A stretch of DNA of 64,000 nucleotides, taken from Stomoxys calcitrans. Taxonomy: Eukaryota > Arthropoda > Insecta > Diptera > Muscidae. Of this stretch, positions 44,340 through 55,649 are shown one piece after another. Location of the stretch: the NCBI RefSeq assembly GCF_963082655.1, contig NC_081555.1, positions 18,229,437 through 18,293,436 of the forward strand, written 5' to 3'. Below the pieces are notes generated by a model. The model ran no database searches. It had not been told where the DNA came from and saw only the letters and a list, made by a program, of their open reading frames with translations. Both the position numbers and the translations under genes were made by a program. The stretch's first letter is position 1; every line of letters starts with the position of its first letter.

Positions 44340-45530
44340 TTAATTGTGTAGGTGTTTGTTTGCATTAGGGGTAAGCTTTATGCATTATAAATGTTCCGGT
44401 TTCCTCACGTGGAAATTAATTGTGTTGTCACACTCGGAGAGCAGTTTAGCCCTCTTTATGTGTGTTTGTATTTGCACCGATTAAATGCTTTTTTATGAAA
44501 ATGTTTTCATATTCTTCCACGTTCATACAATCTTCTCAAACGGAAGTTATATGTCAAAATGTTTTCACTTTGATGCGCGCTTTGTTACAGTTATGTTGTG
44601 CTGATGAATGTGTGTTACGCTCATGCTTTCATTTAAACAGAAAAGAGGTGTTAGTCATTTGGGAGATAGATAGCGAGCGGGGCAGATGGTGACGAAGAGC
44701 AAATAAATGCTTGATATTTCAGCTGGTCTATAGCGGAAATACTTTTGTAAATTCTCCGAAAAGACCTTGTATCACCATAAGATAATCTCAAGTCCCCCCA
44801 GTATTTACAAAGCAATTAAAAAGTGTTTTTTTTTTTAGATATATCATATTAGTCAGCGCCAAACCTTCAATACGCACCATTATGAATGGATTTTGCACAA
44901 AGCAAATGGGTGAATTTGACCCCCTGAAGTCTAATTGTTGCCAGATTCGGCAAAAATTTGGCATGTGAAACACACCAACTGTCATATGAAATATCTTCCA
45001 GATTGACCCATAGATAGTTATGCCTCCTTATTACCTAAGTCCTTCGATTGGGTTTCTTGAGCCCCTTTTCAGAGGAATGATAAGGCTTTACTGATTATGA
45101 CATTCTCCTTTGATTCGATCAGTATTTCGTTAGAAATTGCCTTGCTTGAGCTACAGCACTTATTTGGTTGGACAATGAGAGAAAAATATGGCAAATCATT
45201 GAGGCGAGGAGTGGTTTGCATAACAGATGCTGTGTAACCAGTCATTCGAACTCCTGTTGAGAGTTTTGGTTGATATACTCAACGAAGGGCGTGGAGTTAG
45301 AAAGGATCTTAAACTTCTTCTGGTGTGTGTGTGTGTTTTTTTTTTTTCATTTTAGAACCATTTTTATTCTATGGCCTAAGGCTCGTCTACTCTTAAAATG
45401 CCTGTCAGAAGGCAAGAGCTGTACTTAAAACTCAGTGAGAAACTCAAATACGAAGGCTTAGGTACCTATAAGCCGCATATACTTCCTACACAAGGTTGTT
45501 AGGTCGTGGAGCAAATAGAGCTATTCAACT
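44340..45530. other. Unique DNA, no recognised gene
   Basis: No coding or repeat family evident apart from TG and T runs at 45320-45350. Confidence 0.4.
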
Positions 45531-45539
45531 GTATTGTAA

Positions 45540-45945
45540 AGCCTACTAAAGAACTGTATTGTATTCATCAAAATCGGTTCAGATTTGGATATAGCTCCCA
45601 TATACATGCATCTCCCGATTTGCACTTAAACGACTGTAGTAACTACAATTTTCAACCGATCTGCACAAAATATGGCACAGATTGCTTTACTACTGATCTT
45701 AAGATATGTGCAAGATTTCATCAAAATCGGTTCACATTTGGATATAGCTCCCATATATATTTATCGCCCGATTTGCTCTTATGTGGCCGTAGTATCATTA
45801 ATTTTTAAATGATCTGTTCGAAAAAAGTCGATTCAGATTTAGATATAGCTCTCATATACACATATCTATTGTCCGATTTTACAATTGAAGCGTAGGTGTA
45901 GGGTATCATATAGTCGGCTCCGCCCGACTTTTGCCTTTCCTTAAT
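45540..45945 (+). repeat. 153-bp-family monomers (third subtype)
   Basis: 'atcaaaatcggttcagatttggatatagctcccatata' recurs at about 45566 and 45719 (153 bp). Ends in 'gtcggctccgcccgacttttgcctttcctta', like 25655. Confidence 0.7.
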
Positions 45946-45949
45946 GGTT

Positions 45950-47525
45950 ATAGCCTTCCAGTTGCAAGTGTACTTTTCAGCCTATTAGCTGTACTGTACA
46001 TCCCATCAGCAGCTTTAATCAAATTTAAATATTACCTATTTAAAAAGCTTAGTAAAATAGACAATTAAACAGCGGCTTCCTTTTTGAAGATCAACTCAAT
46101 GTCGCATTTGAAGAGCCGTGGTATATGTACGTATGTATTTGCATTTGACACATGCCATAAACAATTTGACATTCCCGATGGGGTTGTATTCCCAGCCTAG
46201 CTTGCATTAATAATTAATTCGAATTTTTAGAATGAAATCAAAAAGAAAAAAGTATCTGACATTCATTGATGTTAAAGTTAGACAGACAACATAGCAAAGG
46301 CTTCCCACAAAAGAAAATTGGATATTTTATTTTGCGTTTAGCGTGGCATACAGCAACATACACACGCATTCCCGCAAACTGTAGGCTGTAGTTACCGCAC
46401 AGACAAATTGGATTTGTCAGTTACCATTGAAACTCAGCTGTTTATTTCAGTTCTTAATTCAAATTACCAGCAAATCTTAGTAAAGACGGCATAACAAGAC
46501 TCCCTTGGTGGCAAGCGGTGGCAAGGATATGAATTGTTGTTGTTGTATGTAGCTGTAACCTTCAGGGACATATATGAATGAATGAATATTCTAACACAAA
46601 CACACACACATATAACCATGTAAGCAGGGGGTGTTCCAACATTTTAGTAACACTCATGATTGCATGCATAGAACGAGTAGCTGTGACTTGAAAAGTGGAA
46701 GTTGATATTTTAAACAGATGAAAAAATGGCAACAAATTGAAATTTGATAACAAGAATGAGCAAAATTTTAAAATTTGGTGAAAAAATTTCGAAAAATTCA
46801 TTCACAAAGCAGATTGGCAGTGCTGGAAGCACACTCAGGTAATATGGACAGATCCAGAAAACTTTAGATATCCATACAAATCTTAATTCGGATTTTTTTC
46901 CCTAGACATAGTATGAGCCTTTCCCTCTGTACCTTTTTATTGCATGCCCAGTGTGTTTATTTAATATTTAATATACGTAGCATACTACGCGCGTGGTATG
47001 AATAACTCTCTGGAAATGTTCCTTCTTTGAAATGTGTCTGACTCTGACTGAAGAGTTCAAATATTTTGTTATGAAACCGACAAGTATGTACTTGTGACAT
47101 CAACTTGCGATGTGAATTCATGCCCGGATGAACATGAATGAAGATTATTTTGTACCTAAGTGGTATGTGTAAACACACACACTTGCACACATACATACTT
47201 AGCATCTAGCCTATGTTATTTCTCTATATTGTAGTATGTCAATGTATGTAAATATTTACATATTTTGAATATTTCATGTAAATGAAAAGTGTTCGCTTGA
47301 GACTTTATTAAAAACAGTTTAGACATATACATACATATACGTATGTATATGTGTGTCACTTGCTTGTTTGGGGTCATGCGAATGAATATTTTCTGAGATG
47401 TGACGTTAAAGTGGAAAAGGGAAGACTTAGCAAAGAAAACTTTTGATTGAATGCAAGCTAATGAAAAATGAAAATGAAATGAAAAACGAGTATGATAGGT
47501 TGAAGGAGGGAGGTCATAGCAGAAA
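45950..47525. other. Unique DNA, no recognised gene
   Basis: Contains short CA/ATAC microsatellites (46596-46612, 47325-47350). No coding signature. Confidence 0.4.
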
Positions 47526-47529
47526 TCAC

Positions 47530-47905
47530 TGTGCAAAATTTCAGCTAAATCGTATAAAATTGCACCCCCTAGTGTCTAGAGTAGTAAAATTTGGAAATTT
47601 GGAGTTTATATGAGGGCTACAATGGGTTAAAGACCGATTCGTTTAGATGTTGGAGGTTATGGTTGTCGGAGAAGTCGTAGCGCAAAATTCCAACCAAATC
47701 AAATATACGTTAAGCCCTTTAGAGGCTTAAGGAGTAAAATTGGAATATTGGTTTATATGGGAGCTAAATCGGGTTATAGACCAATTCAATACTTCGTTAA
47801 CATTTTGTAGGTCATACGGCAAGTCGTTGTAAAAATTTCAGCCGAATTAGAAGTGCACCCTCTAGTGACATATGGAGTACAATTGGGAGATCGGTTTTAA
47901 TGGTT
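47530..47905 (-). repeat. 153-bp-family monomers, minus sense
   Basis: 'gtgcaaaatttcagctaaatcg', 'ttggtttatatgggagctaaatcgggttatagacc' and 'caccctctagtg' phrases; diverged. Confidence 0.55.
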
Positions 47906-47919
47906 TTTAATAATTTTAT

Positions 47920-48042
47920 CAAAATATAATTTTAACAGAATTTTTTTTTATATAAAATTTGGTAAAATTTTTATTACTATAGAAAATGTTGTCAATTTTA
48001 TTTTATATAGAAAATTTTTTATAAATTACATTTTTATAGAAC
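47920..48042 (+). repeat. Degenerate 29-bp-type repeats
   Basis: Short run of 'attttta.tactatagaaaatgttgtca'-like units related to the minisatellite at 21.4 kb. Confidence 0.45.
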
Positions 48043-50240
48043 ACTAGCTGAGTCGGGCTCGCTCCGCTGCGCCTTTTTTTACTTTATATGGAACAAAATT
48101 ATCCTTTGAATATTTATTTTTGAACGTTAAAGAGCTTTTAATGAAATACCATGTTACGAAAATATTGGGTTGCCCAAAAAGTAATTGCGGATTTTTCATA
48201 TAGTCGGCGTTTACAAATTTTTTCACATCTTGTGACTCTGTAATTGCATTCTTTCTTCTGTCAGTTATCAGCTGTTACTTTTAGCTTGCTTTAGAAAAAA
48301 AGTGTAAAAAAAGTATATTTGATTAAAGTTCATTCTAAGTTTTATTAAAAATGCATTTACTTTCTTTTAAAAAATCCGCAATTACTTTTTGGGCAACGCA
48401 ATAGTATATGAATATCGCTTGACTAACAGTATATGTGCATTTATTTGAATTCCATATGATCTTTTTGGACTACGATTTTGCTCGAAGGGTTTAATCTCAT
48501 TTAAGTTTGGATGTTAGATGTACACCATTCTTAAAAGACTTTATTTCAGCCCCATATTCTCATGAGGATTTTGGGAGTAGGAAGACCCCCATGGCGGTGG
48601 TTGGTGAGTTTAAGGGGGTGGTGTGGACCCCCAGAAACGTGGTCCCTAAAGTGGGTATGCATTTCATGCTCTACTCCCAATTACCTTCCATTTGAGCCGC
48701 ATATTGCCATGATCTGTAAATATGTCAGATTTAGGGGTGTTTTCAGGGGCAAGGTGGTCCCCCAGACACTTGACCCTGAAAAAAAATATCAGCATCGTGC
48801 TCTTCTCTCAAACACCATTTATTTTAACCCCATATTGCCATTGCTTGAAGGAAAGTTCATAAGATGTGGCGTCCCCTAAACACTTTCAAATTAGTTTTCT
48901 AATCACAAATACCCTTCATTTGAGCCACATATTGGCATGGTCGTTAAATTTTTACCCTTTGGGGGGAGTTTTGGGGAATACGGGCTACCGCATTTGGATA
49001 TTCGTATTCTACTTCCAAATATCTTTATTTGATCCCCATATTGTGATGGTTAGTAAATAATTGCTATTTGTGAGATATTTTGGGAACCCGCAGAAAATTG
49101 GTCCCGAAAGTGGGTACCAATTTCGTGCTCTACTCCCCAATACCTCTCATTTGAACCCCACATTGCCATGGTCGGTAAATATGCCCGATTCAGGGGTGTT
49201 TTGGGAGTGGGGTGGTCCATCAAACACTTAACCCCGAAAATATATTAGCATCGTGCTGTATTTTCATATATAAAATAAATCATTTATTTGAACCCCATAT
49301 AGCCATTGGCCTCAAAATTGGATAACAAATTCGTTTTCTAATATCAAATACCTTTCATTTAAACCTCCTATTGCAAAGTCAGCAAATATGTCCGGTTTGG
49401 GGTATGGACCCTAAAAACTATCAATATCGAGCTTCACTGTCTTGAAGAACTAAATTGTCTTGAAGAACTAAAAATTGGTGAGAAACTACGTCCTATTTGG
49501 GGGTTGTTATGGTGGTGGGGCGTCTCCTAGACATTTGGTCCCGAATATTGATATCAGATGCATGGTCTACTCCGAAATACCTTTCATTTGAGTCCCGTAT
49601 TTCCATAGTCGGCAAACTTGTCCGGTTTGGGAGGTGTTTTGGGTGATGAGGCGAAAACATATATCAGATTCGTGTTCCACTCTAAAATACCTTTTATTTG
49701 AGCCAAATATTGCGATGACCAGCAAATACTTCCTATTTGGGTGGTGTTATGGGGTTGGGGTGGCCGAATAGGTACTTTTTACCGAATGTTGATAACAGAT
49801 TCGTGCTTTACTCCCAAAGACCATTCATTTGAGCCCCATACTGCTACGGTCGTAAATTTGTCCTCTTTGGGGAACGGGCGTCCCCCCAAACACTTGGTCC
49901 CACATTTGGATATCAGATTCGTATTTTACACTCAAATACCTTGTATTTAAGCCCGCCCTAGGTACCCCATCCGGAATGTGGATACCAAAAGTTTAGTTTT
50001 TAGGTTGCTATAAGAGATCACACAAAAATCCGCTTAAATTGCACCACCCATCTCCGCGATTCGGCGTTTCTGAATATTTGGGTAAGGGGGAAAGTCCGCC
50101 CTCCCTTCAGATATCAAAAAATGTAGTACCCTATTTTCACCACGGGATAGTTATGCACCATGTATGAAAATTTCAAGAAAATCGGTTCTGCCGTTTTTGA
50201 GTCTATAAGGACACTTTGGACATTTCAGGAAAGTATTTTT
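48043..50240 (+). mobile_element. Family E element with irregular ~90-150-bp tandem units
   Basis: Begins CTAGCTGAGTCGGGCTCGCT, a widespread animal repeat terminus, and is interrupted by MITE copy F. A dozen loose units follow, each with 'cccatattgccat..tc.gtaaat', 'ttaggggtgtttt', 'ggtggtcccccaaacactt', 'accttccatttgagcc'. Spacing between the cccatatt blocks is 147, 141, 86, 110, 122 and 137 bp. Ends with 'gaaaatcggttctgccgtttttgagtctataagga'. An inverted relative is at 58390-59600. Confidence 0.7.
48165..48401 (+). mobile_element. Mariner-type MITE, copy F
   Basis: Complete, TA-flanked; right TIR has one change (GGGCAACGCAA). Inserted near the start of the family E element rather than in a 153-bp array. 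Confidence 0.9.
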
Positions 50241-50244
50241 ATGT

Positions 50245-50780
50245 ACATTCATACGCAAGCCTACTGCATGTCGTACATTTAAGATATTGTGTTCTGTTGC
50301 TTGTACAAGTTGTAAAACATGGTAGAGGATTCAAGCCACAAACAATTTTACATATTCGGCAAGCATAATTGTTTAAGTGTGTGAATAAAAACGCTTCACC
50401 TGGGTAACAAAAAAAAATCCGAGGGGGAAATGAGAGTTTTTTGTTTTGTCAACAGAGTTGCAAGAATTTAATAACTTAAGTTTGTAGAAAGTTTTTAATA
50501 TTATTACAGTGGAACCTGTACAAATAAGTTTTAAAGTTTCCTTGGCAAGGCAAACTGTGGGTTGTGGTTATTTATGAAATTACAACCAGATTCTTACGGC
50601 CAACTTGGGATTAATCATTAGTCGAAAGACACCTTAAGGAGTTTTAATGTCTCCACAAATTTGGTATATAGCCAAGAATTATTATTTTCTCTAGAGCATA
50701 GTAAAGCTTTTGTGGTGGCTTTGTTGCTGTTGTTTTGTTTTTGTAGCAGTTTTTTGCGTTCTATCTTTCGTCTGCTTGAT
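50245..50780. other. No recognised gene
   Basis: Unique DNA with TTG/TGT-rich stretch (50715-50750). Confidence 0.4.
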
Positions 50781-50789
50781 TCTGTTGAG

Positions 50790-51520
50790 TTTTAAGACCC
50801 AGGAACTCTGCGACTAAGATGGGTGCGTCCACAGGGATCTGGGTCGGAGTCGAGTGGGTCTGACTGAGCAGTTAAACAGGTTACGTGTATCGTGTGGTCT
50901 CTGGTTACAATCGGGACACACATCTTGCATGTCGGCATCAATCCTTGCTCTGTAGGAGTTGAGGCGGCTGCATCTGCCGGATCGTAATTAAGCCAGAACT
51001 ACTCTGGATTTGCCAGGGAGGGCGGGGGTCAATTTCTTCAGGTGCAATGGGAGGCGGCCGTTCTCCAAGGACTACATTCTCCCGGTAGCTACTTACCGCA
51101 TCAGCTACCGTATCTGCATGAATGTTGTCTAGACCTGCTTGATATGCCGCTTGATCTAGAAGTTCTCTCTTATAGCGCCGAACTTAGCGCTCTATATAGT
51201 GTAGGTCTACCTTAAGGCTTCTCGGCGGTGGGTATCTTCACAGGATGATGATTTGGATGGTCTCCGCGGTTACAGCCCTAAAGGTATTGCTAGGCAGCAT
51301 GTAGTCTTCGCAGTGGTAGGATCTTTGTCTCCTGAGGTGGTCCACATGAGGACTGGGGAGCCAGCTCGTCGCAGTTCAGAGGGCGGCATTCTGACAGATC
51401 TGAATATTATCCCACTGCGTGTCACAAAGCCGACGAAACCACACTGGCTTTGTACGTGGTCAACAAGGTTTCTTTGTCTGCACCCAAAGTGCTGCCGGCA
51501 AGTGACTTGAGGACCTTGTT
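50790..51520 (-). pseudogene. Jockey-like non-LTR ORF2, C-terminal part
   Basis: Continues the RT frame interrupted by the mini-me: minus strand reads KVLKSLAGSTLGADKETLLT then TYKA. Farther on come LDNIHADTVADAVSSYRENV, VLGERPPPIAPEEIDPRPPW and CPDCNQRPHDTRNLFNC, a C-terminal zinc-knuckle-like segment. Stops and shifts occur. It ends in CCCTGTGGACGCACCCATCT and a TTTTGTTGTT-type 3' end near 50720-50790. Confidence 0.75.
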
Positions 51521-53162
51521 TTTATACCCTCCACCATAAGATGGGGGGTATACTAATTTCGTCATTCTGTTTGTAACTACTCGAAATATTCGTCTGAGAC
51601 CCCATAAAGTATATATATTCTTGATCGTCGTGAAATTTTATGTCGATCTAGCCATGTCCGTCCGTCCGTCCGTCCGTCCGTCCGTCTGTCTGTCGAAAGC
51701 ACGCTAACTTCCGAAGGAGTAAAGCTAGCCGCTTGAAATTTTGCACAAATACTTCTTATTAGTGTAGGTCGGTTGGTATTGTAAATGGGCCATATCGGTC
51801 CATGTTTTGATATAGCTGCCATATAAACCGATCTTGGGTCTTGACTTCTTGAGCCTCTAGAGTGCGCAATTCTTATCCGATTGGAATGAAATTTTGCACG
51901 ACGTGTTTTGTTATGACATCCAACAACTGTGCCAAGTATGGTTCAAATCGGTCAATAACCTGATACAGCTGCCATATAAACCGATCTGGGGTCTTGACTT
52001 CTTGAGCCTCTAGAGCGCGCAATTCTTATCCGATTGGAATGAAATTTTGCACGACGTGTTTTGTTATGATATCCAACAACTGTGCCAAGTATAGCTTAAA
52101 TCGGTTCATAACCTGATATAGCTGCCATATAAACCGATCTTGGGTCTTGACTTCTTGAGCCTCTAGCGTGCGCAATTCTTATCCGATCAGAATGAAATTT
52201 TGCACGACGTGTTTTGTTATGATATCCAACAACTGTGCCAAGTATGGTTGAAATCGGTCAATAACTTGATATAGCTGCCATATAAACCGATCTTGGGTCT
52301 TGACTTCTTGAGCCTCTTGAGGGCGCAATTCTTATCCGAATGGAATGGAATTTCGCACGACGTTGTTTGTTATGATACCCAACAACTGTGCCAAGTATGG
52401 TTGAAATCGGTCCAAAACCTGATATAGCTACCATATAAACCGATCTTGGGTCTTGACTTCTTGAACCTCTAGAGGGCACAATTCTTATCCGATTTGAATG
52501 AATTTTTGCACGAAATATTTCGTTATGATATCCAACAACTGTGCCAAGTATGGTTGAAATCGGTTCATAACCTGATATAGCTGTCATATAAACAGATCTG
52601 GGGATTTGACTTCTTGAGCTTCTAGAGGGCGCAATTCCTATCCGATTTGGCTGAAATTTTGCATGACATATTTTATTTTTACTTTCAAAAACTTTGTCAA
52701 ATAAGGCTCAAATCGGTTCATAACCTGATATAGCTGCCATATAAACCGATCTGGGATCTTGACTTCTTGACCCCTAGAGATCGCAATTATTATCCGATAT
52801 GCCTGAAATTTTGTGCGACGGATCCTCTGATGACCATTAACAAACGTGTTTATTATGGTCTGAATCGGTCTATAGCCCGATACAGATCCCATATAAATCG
52901 TTCTCTATATTTTATGTCGAGAGCCCCAATGGGCGCAATTCTTATGCGAATTGGCTGAAATTTTACACTGGTCTCCAACATATAATTTAATTGTGGTCCG
53001 AACCGGACCATATCTTGATATCGTTTTAATAGCAGAGCAACTCTTTTCTTATATCCTTTTTTGCCTAAGAAGAGATGCCGGGAAAAGAACTCGACAAATG
53101 CGATCCATGGTGGAGGGTATATAAGATTCGGCCCGGCCGAACTTAGCACGCTTTTACTTGTT
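51521..53162 (+). mobile_element. Complete mini-me/DINE-like element inside ORF2
   Basis: Exact ends can be read because the host is coding: removing 51521-53162 restores a continuous in-frame ORF2 junction (KVKS/NKVLKS). The element starts TTTATACCCTCCACCATAAG, has a GTCC/GTCT patch (51657-51690) and eight monomers. The 'atct' landmarks at 51831, 51984, 52137, 52290, 52443, 52596 and 52749 are exactly 153 bp apart. A terminal palindrome TTCGGCCCGGCCGAA (53127-53141) lies 21 bp from the 3' end CTTTTACTTGTT. Confidence 0.92.
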
Positions 53163-54300
53163 ACTTTTAACCTTATCGCAAATAAGCTGTCAATAAGCTC
53201 TAATGTGACGCCAAGTATTTTGGGACACTTGATGGTCGGAATCATTTATCCATCGACCATCACAGTCTACTCGGTATTCACCTCGCGCGTATTTGTAGTG
53301 AACAATGTGGCTGAAGTTTTGGTGGCAGATATCTTCAGATTTCTTGTTGCGAAATATGAGGCAAGTCCGTTGAGGTAGACGTTCAACCTAACGCACATGT
53401 CAAAAAAGTTTGGGAGGCCTGATGCCGTGATCGTACAACCGTCCGCATATGATATGATCTCTATGACGTCTGGAGGGGGTGGAATGGAGGATAGGTAGAG
53501 GTTAAACAGTACCGGAGATATTACCCGGCCTTGGGAAACTCCCTGTTTCACTCTACGGTGTTTCGACTTCTTATCTCTAAATTCCACAAATGACTGGCAA
53601 CCACATAGATGATTCGTTACCCAGCGTTTCAGGATTGACTGGAGGGACGTGTTGGCGATGTACTCAAATAGTTTGGCATGTTTGACCGTGTCGAATGCCT
53701 TCGATAGGTCCAGTGCCATGAGGCACTGGGCTGATTGAAGCCACGTCAAATGTGTGCGGTAATGGCATGCAAAGCAGTTGTTGTGCTATGCAGTCTTCGA
53801 AATCCATGTTAATGCTCGGCGAATGGAAATTCCCCTACGAGGCTAGGGAGGAGTAATGCCTCAAGCGTCTTGCCTACTGGTGAGAGAAGGGAGTTCGGTC
53901 TGTACGACTCTCCCAATCTCGGCTTTTCCAGGCTTCAGTAACGAGATTACTCCGCCCATTTTCCAGACATCGGGAACTAAAAGAGTGTTCAAAGACAGGT
54001 TGAGGACAGTAGTAGGGAACTCAACTCCAGGTAAATCCATATTCTCCAACACCTTGGATCATTGGCGCCATAGATGAAATTCGTAACTTCGACCATGGTA
54101 AATTGTGATGGCTGTCCATCGGCTCGAGACCACGGATACGGCAAATGGCTTTCCTCCTTCTGGCGCATCTCTTCGGATCAGGCATGGTTACGTCGCCAAA
54201 AGTGACTGAGGTCCTGTCATCCCGTCTTCCGGCGTTCGAGAGTGACTGAACAGTAGACAGCTTGGCTGAATCGGCCACAAATTCTGTTTATGTTCGTTGA
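53163..54300 (-). pseudogene. Jockey-like non-LTR reverse transcriptase (inactive)
   Basis: Minus-strand RT domain: LMALDLSKAFDTVKHAKLFE (motif A with catalytic Asp), then VKQGVSQGRVISPVLFNLYL (motif B), then IISYADGCTITASG (motif C, where the usual YADD is YADG, losing a catalytic Asp). MIPTIKCPKILGVTLELIDS is the post-catalytic segment. The part before motif A lies in other frames (54278 downward, WSRADGQP..., FPTTVLNLSLNTLLVPDVWK). Frameshifts plus the lost Asp make it inactive. Confidence 0.88.
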
Positions 54301-54304
54301 CTGC

Positions 54305-54600
54305 AAATGCAAATTTTGCAAATTTTTTTGATAAACTTCTCGCATATCAATGAGTGTAGTCCGATTCAAGTTAAAGCTCAACGATAAGGGGCCTTCTTTT
54401 TATAGCCGAGTCCGAACAGCGCGCCGCAGTGCGACACCTCTTTGGAGAGAAGTTTTACATGGCATAGTACCTCACAAATGTTGGCTGCATTAGGAGGGGA
54501 AAACCACCGGTGAAAATTTTTTCTGATGGTCTCGTCAGGATTTGAAACCAGGCGTTCAGCGTTATAGGCGGGCATGCTATCCTCTGCGCTACGATGACTA
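54305..54600 (-). mobile_element. SINE family A inside the non-LTR ORF2
   Basis: Full-length minus-sense copy: head with TAGCGCAGAGGATAGCATG, B-box GGTTTCAAATCC (two changes), body and tail. It separates the endonuclease/linker part (ends ELNLLKNK) from the RT part (resumes VNEHKQN-like). Target duplication unclear. Confidence 0.82.
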
Positions 54601-55640
54601 CCTTGTTTTTTAGCAGATTCAACTCGCTGTTTCTGGGGTTAGTGGGGTCGGTACAATTAATCCCATCACGCTCGTCTGCGAGTACCACTGCCTGCGCCGG
54701 GAAATTGGGCCGCACTTGGGGTATTCGACCGGCTGGTATAAAGCGAGCGGCTGCTGCGTTAATGATGTCTTGGAATTTCCTCTATGCAACTAGCATATCC
54801 GAGGGGGGTGGCAGTTCACTGAAGCGGCGATTGATATACTCTCTGAAGCCAGTCCAATCGGCCTTTTTCTGATTGATAAACGTCCGGCGGTCAGAGGTAT
54901 TGAAGTCGGTTGGTCGGTCGATGGTGAGAATTATGGGGAGGTGGTCTGACCCCAAAGAGATGACGGCTTGCCAGGATACGTCACTCAGGAGATCAGGGGA
55001 TGCAATGAGAATGTCTGGCAATGCTAGGTGCTGCACCTCCTCGTAATCCTAGGGGGCCAGCCTCATTCACCGTGCAAAACGTGGAGCCCTAAATTTGCTC
55101 TGCCAAAGTTATGCCACGCTAGTCGTTGCCTAGGGGAGATTGTCATGAAATGTGATGCAAATTAAAGTCCCCTAGAACCAGACGATTATGGCCAGATAGT
55201 AACCCACTTATGTCGGGGTTGTTAACATGGCCATTAATTGGGACACAGCTACCAACCGGCAATACCGGACCTGACTGCTATCCCCATGCACTCCATGTAG
55301 GGGTCACTAGCGCCAGGCGCAAGCGAGATGGGTTTAACATAGTCCGACGACAAGAACGCAGAAGGCGACGACGACGACGCTTGTGACCCACTGCTGACTA
55401 TTTTCGCACAGCACCTTGCAACATATTCAATGTGACTATACTCCCGTAGTGATATGAGGCCAGAATGTACCCACTCCATGCATTGGTTACACCTTACCGA
55501 CCAGCAGAAGTGTGCGGAGAAGGCACTCCGGAATGTGCCTCTCCCATGACGAAAAAAGACGAACACGTACACTGAGGCGGCAGTCCTTGCCGATGAAGGA
55601 TTCCATCGGGTCAATCCGGTACGTACAACCGCCTGCCATG
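54601..55640 (-). pseudogene. Jockey-like non-LTR 5' part: PHD-like finger and endonuclease
   Basis: From 55640 downward on the minus strand: leader (MTRWNPSSARTAAS), then SVRCNQCMEWVHSGLISLRE and YVARCC, a PHD-like zinc finger. The APE endonuclease follows with RLVLGDFNLHH and ISLGSDHLPIILTIDRPTDF, then the linker before RT. The stretch between the finger and the GDFN motif is far too short for a whole endonuclease, so its N-terminal half is deleted. Several frameshifts. Confidence 0.82.
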
Positions 55641-55649
55641 GGATTGGTG

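Noticed and set aside
52258..52587. 109-codon frame with 51-residue repeats (SRGSRSQDPRSVYM)
   Set aside because: Looks like a repeat protein but follows exactly from the 153-bp array; not conserved as protein.
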